Positions 1 through 4,980 of a stretch of DNA of 6,909 nt are shown piece after piece; within the stretch, counting starts at the first letter, position 1; the number at the start of each line of letters is the position of its first letter. A program made the position numbers and the translations under genes. Source of the stretch: Sphingomonadales bacterium (GTDB taxonomy: Bacteria > Pseudomonadota > Alphaproteobacteria > Sphingomonadales > Sphingomonadaceae); NCBI GenBank assembly GCA_013298745.1, contig JAAFIT010000052.1:1-6909 (forward strand). Direction: 5' to 3'. The notes under the pieces were generated by a model. The model was not told where the DNA came from and did not search any database. It saw nothing but the letters and a program-made list of their open reading frames with translations.

Positions 1-31
1 CCGGCGCTGCGCGGCCATGGGTCTCGATCAT
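1..31 (-). CDS. Start of a minus-strand gene, possibly the first transposase ORF of the IS (partial)
   Basis: An ATG at 31 to 29 is preceded on the minus strand by GGAGGGG (45 to 39), about seven to nine bases away, which is a strong Shine-Dalgarno sequence. Only ten codons are inside the window, giving MIETHGRAAP. IS2 OrfA begins MIDVLG as I recall, and many related small transposase subunits begin with a similar short MIE/MID leader before an Arg-rich helix-turn-helix, so an OrfA is a fair guess. Ten residues cannot establish this. The stop codon of an upstream 38-codon frame overlaps this start as ATGA. Confidence 0.33.
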   Translation of the reverse strand, partial: MIETHGRAAP

Positions 32-179
32 TGTGGAACCCCTCCGGCGGTGACCACCGTCAGAGGTTGGCCCTGCTGCCATTTAGCGTCAGGCGCCTGG
101 GAGGGGCAAGCAACTGGTGCGTCTCCTAGAGAAACGGTGTCCACTCAAAATGGCGCCAAATCAGGGGGCTCACGTCACA
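1..179 (-). mobile_element. Probable end of an IS3-family (IS2-like) insertion sequence, partial
   Basis: Read on the minus strand, the segment begins near 179 to 172 with TGACGTGAGCCCCCTGATTT. The core GCCCCCTGA(A/T)T resembles the end of E. coli IS2 as I remember it, and the outer TG fits the usual TG...CA ends of IS3-family elements. About 140 bases inside this end, a good ribosome binding site leads into a start codon, which is where a first transposase gene is expected. A short reading frame (GTG at 144 to TGA at 28, 38 codons) ends in an ATGA overlap with that start, which hints at translational coupling. The other end of the element and the target duplication are outside the window, so the exact boundary (172, 177 or 179) is open. 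The family assignment is from memory of one terminal sequence and is tentative. Confidence 0.42.
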
Positions 180-309
180 ATACAACTTGGCCGCCGAGAT
201 TGCCTCGATCGTCGTGCTCGCGAGACGAATTCCCTTTTATTTGTGTGCATTTGGTGGCGAAGAACCCGCTACCGTTATTATATCAATTTTGATGAAATCT
301 GCTGGCTTT
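180..309. other. Gene-free spacer between dctD and the IS-like end
   Basis: No convincing gene is seen on either strand. The part from about 225 to 300 is more AT-rich than its surroundings. There is a small inverted repeat, ATCAA-TT-TTGAT, near 283 to 294, and a short CTCGCGAG palindrome near 217, but neither is followed by a T-run on the minus strand, so I do not see a clear intrinsic terminator for dctBD. Transcription of dctBD may end by another mechanism or continue into the IS-like segment. Confidence 0.5.
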
Positions 310-1653
310 TTATGTTTGACGATAGAGGGCAGCATCGATCGATAGTCGCGCCATTTTCTCATAAAGTGTTTTGCGCGGCACCTTCAGGACAGCCTGAGCG
401 GCGGTGACATTGCCATGCGTTGATCGGAGCGCCTCCTCGATCACCCAGGCTTCGAAGCGGCGCACCCGGTCACGCAACGACAACTGGCTGGAGTCTGGCG
501 CCTGAACACCGCTATCAGCGAGGCCGAGAACCGCTTTGACTGCATAGCTTTTCAATTCGCGCGCATTGCCCGGCCAGTCATGGCTGATCAAATGGCGCCG
601 CGCTGCGTCCGACATTTTGAACTCACCGGTGCCAAGCTGGGCGCGGGATTCGGCAATGAAGTACGCAAACAGGCTTGGAACATCCTCTCGGCGTTCCCGC
701 AATGGCGGCAGCCGCACGCAAATCGTGTTCAACCGGTACAGCAGGTCACTGCGAAAGAGTCCCTTCGCGGCCAGATCACCAAGATCGACCTTCGATGTGG
801 CAATGACGCGGATGTCGGGAGGACGCGGGTGATTGATGTCGGTCGGTTCCGAATCGCGCTGTTCAAGAAGGCGCAACAAGCGCGCCTGCACAGGCAGAGC
901 CATGCTGTCGATATCATCGAGGAACAACACGCCACGATTTGCGCGTTCGACTTGGCCGAAACGTCCTGACCGACCTTGGGCCATTCGGACGGACGCATGG
1001 CCGAAGAGCTCGTTCTCTGGGCTGTCCTCCGACAAAGCGCCGCAATTGATCGCGACAAACGCCTGGTCGCGGCGCTTGCTATGGCGGTGCAGTATTCGCG
1101 CAACCAGATCCTTTCCGGTGCCAGTTTCGCCTTCGATGAGAATATCGATGTCGACTGCCGCCAATTGCCGGATCGAGGCGCGCAGATGCGCAATTGCGGG
1201 GCTGTCTCCAATGAGGGGGCCCATGTTGTCCTGCGTTTCCGCAAGAGCCCGCAATCGGCGATTATCGAGAATGAGCAATCGTGTCTCGAGCGCGCGCCTG
1301 ATCGAGGCGATCATGTGATCGCCGGCAAATGGTTTGGTCAGAAAATCAAAGGCACCATCGCGCAGAGCGCCAACGGCCATCGCCACATCGGCATGGCCGG
1401 TCACCAGGATGACCGGAATGTCGGGATCGATGGCACGAATCCGCGCGAACAATTGCAACCCGTCCATCCCGCGCATCCGGATGTCGGACACGATGACGCC
1501 GCCAAAATCGGGGTCGATGGCGGCCAAGGCGGCATCGGCCGCGGCGAAAGCCAGCACCTGCAGCCCGGCGAGCTCGAGTGTCTGAATGGTGGCGGTGCGC
1601 AGCGCCTCGTCGTCCTCGACGAAGATCACCTGCTGGTCGGTATCAAACAGCAT
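310..1653 (-). CDS. dctD: C4-dicarboxylate response regulator DctD, NtrC-type, lacking GAFTGA
   Basis: This is the cytoplasmic partner of DctB and the likely activator of dctA. The 447 residues show three domains. The receiver (about 7 to 122) has the acidic pair D14/D15, phospho-acceptor D57 in VSDIRM, T85 and K107. The AAA+ domain (about 145 to 375) has Walker A GETGTGKD at 175 to 182, ELFGH at 215 to 219, the Arg-containing FRSDLLYRL (R301, R307) and the sensor II segment WPGNARELK with R365. A Fis-type helix-turn-helix (about 395 to 440) reads HGNVTAAQAVLKVPRKTLYEK. Length is normal for DctD. Two departures stand out: the sigma-54 contact loop GAFTGA is replaced by VRMAQG at 222 to 227, and the Walker B reads LFLDDID (D246, D247) where the family has DE. 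The gene overlaps the dctB stop by one base (TGATG), so the two are translated together. The DctD name rests on its pairing with dctB next to dctA. A sigma-54-independent mode of action is inferred. Confidence 0.88.
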   Translation of the reverse strand: MLFDTDQQVIFVEDDEALRTATIQTLELAGLQVLAFAAADAALAAIDPDFGGVIVSDIRMRGMDGLQLFARIRAIDPDIPVILVTGHADVAMAVGALRDGAFDFLTKPFAGDHMIASIRRALETRLLILDNRRLRALAETQDNMGPLIGDSPAIAHLRASIRQLAAVDIDILIEGETGTGKDLVARILHRHSKRRDQAFVAINCGALSEDSPENELFGHASVRMAQGRSGRFGQVERANRGVLFLDDIDSMALPVQARLLRLLEQRDSEPTDINHPRPPDIRVIATSKVDLGDLAAKGLFRSDLLYRLNTICVRLPPLRERREDVPSLFAYFIAESRAQLGTGEFKMSDAARRHLISHDWPGNARELKSYAVKAVLGLADSGVQAPDSSQLSLRDRVRRFEAWVIEEALRSTHGNVTAAQAVLKVPRKTLYEKMARLSIDAALYRQT

Positions 1654-3437
1654 CAGGCGCGCCGCAGCGTCAGAGTGAAGCCTGCGCCGTCGGCAGTCGC
1701 GGCAGCGGCAAGATCGCCGCCGAATTCGCGGGCAATGTCACGTGCGATCGCCAGACCCAATCCGATGCCACCGGATTTACCCGAGACAAACGGGGTAAAG
1801 ATGGAATCGGCCAGCGCTGGATCGACGCCCGGGCCATTGTCGGTGATCGTCAGCGAGATCCGGGTCATGCCATTGGTCGCGACGCTTAGGCTGATCGTTG
1901 GTCGCGTTGAATCGGCGAGCGCTTCAAGGGCATTCTGCAGCAAGTTGACAAGGATCTGTTCAAGCCGAATTCGATCCCCGACAACCAGCACCGACGCCAA
2001 TTCTTCGGGCAAGGCGACGGTCGTAATCTCGCGGGCGCGTTCGCCGATAATCATTAGCGAGCCATCGATGACGGATCGGATCGCAACCGCGCCGGTTTCA
2101 GGCGTCTTGCGCCGAGCAAAGTTGCGGAGTTCGGCGGTGATGCTGCCGATGCGGGCGGTGAGATCGATGATCCGGGCGATATTGTCCCGCACCGGTTCGA
2201 TCTGCTGGCGATCGAGGAAGGCGGCGGCGTTCTCGGCAAATGCGCGGATTGCTGCCACCGGTTGGTTGATTTCATGCGCCACACCGGCGGTGATCTGACC
2301 GAGCGTGCCCAATCTGTTGGCTTGCGCCAATTCCTCGCGCGCCGCCCTGAACCGCCGGTCGACTTCGGCACGTTCCGCCGATTCAATGCGCAGGGCTTCA
2401 TTGGCGGCGCGCAGTTCGGCGGTGCGCCGCGCCACCTCGGCTTCCAGCGCGCGCTGATTGTCACGTGCGATCTGGCGCTTTTCCCGGTTGCGCAGCACCA
2501 CGGCACCAGTCACCCCGATCACCGCCAGCAAGGCGAGCCCCCAGAGCCGAACTTTGGTGTTGGCAGCTGCCAGCGGCGCTGCCATCGGCTCAAGGTGAAC
2601 CAGCCCGCCGTCGGCAAGGGGAACCGGCTGCTTGGCCGCGAGGAAGCTGGCGGCGGTGCCGCCAGTGCCAATGCGGGCGAGCAGACCCGAAAGGTCGATC
2701 GGTGCCGGTGCCGGCGGTGCATTGCCGAACTGCAGCGTCTGGCGAACCCGCGCCAGCGTTGCCGCATCGAGCGGCCGAGTGGCGCGAAACCGCCATTCCG
2801 GCACACTGGTAATCAGGATGACGCCCTGAGCGTCGGTAACGAAGCTGGGCCCCGATGCGCGTGCCCAAAGCTGCTCGACGCGATCGAACTCGACCTTGAC
2901 GACGATGGTGCCCGCCGGCCGTCCATCGATATCGAGACGCCGCGCCAGATAAAGCCCGGGCCGGCCGCTGACCGTTCCGAGCGCGAAAAGTTCGGACTGG
3001 CCATTGCGCATCGCGTCGCGAAAGTACGGCCGAAAAGCATAGTTGCTCCCGACAAAGCTGGTCGGCAAACGCCAGTTGTTGGCTGCGATGGTCAGGCCAT
3101 CGGCGTCGATCAGATAAATGGCGGCCGCATCGGTGCGCCGGGCGAGCAGATCGAAGGTGTTGTTCAATCGCGCGATCGGCAGCGGATCATGCGTCGCCAG
3201 TGCCGCAGCAACATCGGGGTATTCGGCCAGCACGTCCGGCAGCAACCGGAATTTCTGCAGTTCACTGCTCAACAGTTCGGCATGGCTGCGTGCCGTGCGT
3301 GCTGCAAGGATGTCGGCCGTGGCGATAGCCTGTCGTTGCGCATATCGGCTGCCCGCCGCTGCCAGCACAAGCAGGGCCAGGACAAGCACCAGAGCTGCCA
3401 GCACGGCATTACGGCGGCGATGCAGGGCAATTCGCAT
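1653..3437 (-). CDS. dctB: C4-dicarboxylate sensor histidine kinase DctB
   Basis: An inner-membrane kinase that senses periplasmic C4-dicarboxylates and phosphorylates DctD. The 594 residues begin with basic MRIALHRRR and a first membrane helix (about 11 to 29). A periplasmic double-PDC (dCache) sensor follows (about 31 to 295), with the DctB-like stretch NYAFRPYF at 132 to 139 and [10 protein letters not shown] at 158 to 167. A second membrane helix lies at about 297 to 315, and a coiled-coil linker at about 317 to 372. The kinase core has the H-box GVAHEINQP with phospho-acceptor H388, the N-box [15 protein letters not shown] (N498, N502), G1 DNGPGVD at 533 to 539, and G2 GGIGLGLA at 556 to 563. 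Length and order match known DctB. The ATG at 3437 is the first possible start, since a stop codon lies four codons upstream. No Shine-Dalgarno is visible, and an 18-bp dyad resembling a DctD site ends one base from the start codon. The gene is divergent from dctA, as in rhizobia. Confidence 0.93.
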   Translation of the reverse strand: MRIALHRRRNAVLAALVLVLALLVLAAAGSRYAQRQAIATADILAARTARSHAELLSSELQKFRLLPDVLAEYPDVAAALATHDPLPIARLNNTFDLLARRTDAAAIYLIDADGLTIAANNWRLPTSFVGSNYAFRPYFRDAMRNGQSELFALGTVSGRPGLYLARRLDIDGRPAGTIVVKVEFDRVEQLWARASGPSFVTDAQGVILITSVPEWRFRATRPLDAATLARVRQTLQFGNAPPAPAPIDLSGLLARIGTGGTAASFLAAKQPVPLADGGLVHLEPMAAPLAAANTKVRLWGLALLAVIGVTGAVVLRNREKRQIARDNQRALEAEVARRTAELRAANEALRIESAERAEVDRRFRAAREELAQANRLGTLGQITAGVAHEINQPVAAIRAFAENAAAFLDRQQIEPVRDNIARIIDLTARIGSITAELRNFARRKTPETGAVAIRSVIDGSLMIIGERAREITTVALPEELASVLVVGDRIRLEQILVNLLQNALEALADSTRPTISLSVATNGMTRISLTITDNGPGVDPALADSIFTPFVSGKSGGIGLGLAIARDIAREFGGDLAAAATADGAGFTLTLRRA

Positions 3438-3438
3438 T

Positions 3439-3456
3439 TGTGTGGATTACCACACA
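3439..3456. promoter_or_regulatory. Putative DctD binding site 1 (perfect 7-bp arms)
   Basis: TGTGTGGATTACCACACA is an inverted repeat with seven-base arms and a four-base centre. It resembles the rhizobial DctD upstream activating sequence, TGTGCGGAAATCCGCACA as I recall it. It lies one base from the A of the dctB start codon, exactly where a ribosome binding site would be. It could therefore serve in dctA activation and in repression or autoregulation of dctBD. Assignment to DctD is by resemblance and context. Confidence 0.7.
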
Positions 3457-3470
3457 TTCCATCATTGTCA

Positions 3471-3488
3471 TGTGTGGATTTCAGCACG
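3471..3488. promoter_or_regulatory. Putative DctD binding site 2 (degenerate right arm)
   Basis: TGTGTGGATTTCAGCACG repeats the first ten bases of site 1 (TGTGTGGATT) exactly but has a degenerate right half. The site centres are 32 bases apart, close to three helical turns, so both would face the same side of the DNA. A strong and a weak site in tandem is the arrangement known for rhizobial dctA, where two DctD dimers bind cooperatively. This is pattern-based with no binding data. Confidence 0.62.
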
Positions 3489-3489
3489 T

Positions 3490-3505
3490 TTTTTCGATCG
3501 AAAAA
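3490..3505. repeat. Perfect 16-bp palindrome TTTTTCGATCGAAAAA
   Basis: TTTTTCGATCGAAAAA is fully self-complementary and sits between DctD-like site 2 and the predicted -10 element of dctA. It could be an operator for a second regulator, a bent or flexible spacer made by the A- and T-tracts, or chance in an AT-rich stretch. Its lack of resemblance to the TGTGTGG dyads argues against DctD. Confidence 0.5.
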
Positions 3506-3533
3506 TCAAGAAAACTTATTATTTTCATATAAT
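3505..3533 (+). promoter_or_regulatory. Candidate sigma-70-type promoter for dctA
   Basis: A perfect TATAAT lies at 3528 to 3533. Seventeen bases upstream, the -35 position (3505 to 3510) reads ATCAAG, a poor match to TTGACA, as expected for an activator-dependent promoter. The predicted start is near 3540, giving a leader of about 80 bases. The two DctD-like sites would then be centred near -60 and -92, typical positions for class I activation of the housekeeping polymerase. No GG-N10-GC element fitting a -24/-12 promoter is found at a workable position. Confidence 0.45.
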
Positions 3534-3555
3534 TAGTAACATTTCGATATCGGTT

Positions 3556-3619
3556 GCGCGCGTCAAGGCCATCGCTACCCTTGTCGTCGGATGCGACGAA
3601 GCACGCGCGCCAAGGGGAG
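3556..3619 (+). promoter_or_regulatory. dctA leader: nested stem structure and Shine-Dalgarno
   Basis: Within the predicted dctA leader, GCGCGCGT (3556 to 3563) is exactly complementary to ACGCGCGC (3603 to 3610). Between them lies a second perfect stem, TCGTCG-GATG-CGACGA (3584 to 3599). The outer stem ends two bases before the Shine-Dalgarno AAGGGGAG (3612 to 3619), which leads into the ATG at 3622. Such a fold could influence ribosome access or shield the 5' end. GC-rich complementarity can also occur by chance, so a function is not established. Confidence 0.38.
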
Positions 3620-3621
3620 CC

Positions 3622-4953
3622 ATGACAATAACAACGCATCCAGAGGCCGGCATTGCGACCCCGCGACCGTGGTGGCGTCAGCTTTATGCTCAGGTTCTGT
3701 TCGCCATCACGATGGGTGTCGCGATCGGGCATTTTTACCCCGAAACCGGCGCCGCGCTGAAGCCGCTTGGCGATGGCTTCATCAAGCTCGTCAAGATGAT
3801 CATCGCACCGGTGATCTTCTTGTCGGTGGTCAGCGGCATTGCCGGCATGGCACATATCGGCGGTGTCGGGCGTGTCGCCGGCAAGGCTTTCGGCTATTTT
3901 CTGGTCGTTTCAACCGGCGCACTGATCCTGGGTCTGATCGTCGCCAACATCGTCCAGCCTGGCGCCGGGCTGAATATCGATCCGGCGTCGCTGGATCCCC
4001 GAGCAGTGGCGGATTATGTCAGCAAGGCGCACGACACCAGCATCGTTGGCTTCCTGTCGGATATCATCCCGACAACGCTGGTTTCGGCGCTGACCGACGG
4101 TTCGATCCTGCAGACATTGTTCGTCGCGATCCTCTTCGGCATCGCGCTGTCGCTTGTCGGCGAGATCGGCGCGCCGATTGTGGACGGCATCAACCGGCTT
4201 GGCGTCGTGGTGTTCCGGTTGGTCGCGATGCTGATGCAATTTGCGCCGATCGGCGCCTTTGGCGCGATTGCCTTTACCATCGGCAAGTTCGGCCTCGGCA
4301 CATTGGTCAACCTCGCGGTGCTCGTCATCACCTTTTACGTGACCTCATTGCTCTTCGTGCTCGTCGTGCTTGGCCTGATCGCCCGGGCGCACGGCTTTTC
4401 GGTGGTTCGGTTGATCGCCTATCTGCGCGCCGAATTGCTGCTGGTGCTCGGCACCTCGTCATCGGAAGCGGCGATGCCGAGCCTGATGGCCAAACTTGAA
4501 GCAGCGGGCTGCGAACGCAGCGTCGTCGGGCTGGTCGTGCCGATGGGCTATTCGTTCAATCTCGATGGCACCAACATCTACATGACGCTGGCGGCGCTGT
4601 TCATCGCCCAGGCGGTCGGTGTCGATCTCAGCCTGTGGCAGCAGGTGACGCTGCTCGGTGTCGCGATGCTCAGCTCAAAGGGCGCGGCGGGGGTCACCGG
4701 CGCGGGCTTCATCACATTGGCGGCGACGCTGTCGATCGTACCGTCGGTGCCGGTCGCCGGCCTCGCCCTCATTCTCGGCATCGATCGCTTCATGTCCGAA
4801 TGCCGCAGCCTGACCAACTTCATGGGCAATGCCGTTGCCACCATCGTTGTCGCCCGCTGGGAGGGCGCGCTCGACGAAAACCAACTGAATGCCAGCCTCG
4901 CGGCGAAGGGAACCGATTTGTCGGCGATGCCGGTCGAAGCCGACAGCGATTGA
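3622..4953 (+). CDS. dctA: C4-dicarboxylate transport protein DctA
   Basis: An inner-membrane secondary transporter of the dicarboxylate/amino acid:cation symporter family, expected to take up succinate, fumarate and malate. The protein has 443 residues, the usual DctA length. Family signatures in order are [19 protein letters not shown] (58 to 76), the first hairpin motif [11 protein letters not shown] (276 to 286), [18 protein letters not shown] (313 to 330), the second hairpin [13 protein letters not shown] (351 to 363), and the DctA-typical [18 protein letters not shown] (386 to 403), whose Asp/Arg/Asn residues line the substrate site. The hydrophobic profile fits eight membrane helices and two re-entrant loops. 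The ATG at 3622 was chosen because a strong Shine-Dalgarno precedes it and the N-terminus then matches the family; the open frame extends upstream without homology. The gene is divergent from dctBD and only 27 bases from the following receptor gene, so the two are probably one operon. Glutamate/aspartate carriers are relatives, but the SSSESALP-like and RSLTNFMGN motifs favour DctA. Confidence 0.95.
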   Translation: MTITTHPEAGIATPRPWWRQLYAQVLFAITMGVAIGHFYPETGAALKPLGDGFIKLVKMIIAPVIFLSVVSGIAGMAHIGGVGRVAGKAFGYFLVVSTGALILGLIVANIVQPGAGLNIDPASLDPRAVADYVSKAHDTSIVGFLSDIIPTTLVSALTDGSILQTLFVAILFGIALSLVGEIGAPIVDGINRLGVVVFRLVAMLMQFAPIGAFGAIAFTIGKFGLGTLVNLAVLVITFYVTSLLFVLVVLGLIARAHGFSVVRLIAYLRAELLLVLGTSSSEAAMPSLMAKLEAAGCERSVVGLVVPMGYSFNLDGTNIYMTLAALFIAQAVGVDLSLWQQVTLLGVAMLSSKGAAGVTGAGFITLAATLSIVPSVPVAGLALILGIDRFMSECRSLTNFMGNAVATIVVARWEGALDENQLNASLAAKGTDLSAMPVEADSD

Positions 4954-4980
4954 AAACAAGAATCAACAGGGGGATTGACC

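Noticed and set aside
208..294. Possible terminator hairpins after dctD (CTCGCGAG and ATCAA-TT-TTGAT)
   Set aside because: Stems are short or have loops too small to fold, and neither is followed by a T-run on the minus strand.
976..2298. Long open frame on the plus strand (440 codons) opposite dctD and dctB
   Set aside because: It is a shadow of high-GC coding sequence on the minus strand; the translation shows no domain or motif, while the minus-strand proteins carry complete signatures.
2262..3536. Long plus-strand frame (424 codons) opposite dctB
   Set aside because: It is low in recognisable motifs, lies antisense to a complete histidine kinase and ends within the regulatory region; treated as a shadow.
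3504..3566. Promoter for dctBD on the minus strand (TTGACG near 3561 to 3566 or TTGATT near 3504 to 3509)
   Set aside because: Neither -35-like hexamer has a convincing -10 at 16 to 18 bases, so I do not call a dctB promoter.
3589..3602. GG-N10-GC as a sigma-54 promoter for dctA
   Set aside because: The flanks do not match TGGCAC/TTGC, and the start site would fall about eight bases before the ATG, inside the Shine-Dalgarno.
3118..3621. In-frame upstream extension of dctA by 168 codons
   Set aside because: It runs antisense through dctB, has no matching family N-terminus, and a strong Shine-Dalgarno and family-like start are found at 3622.
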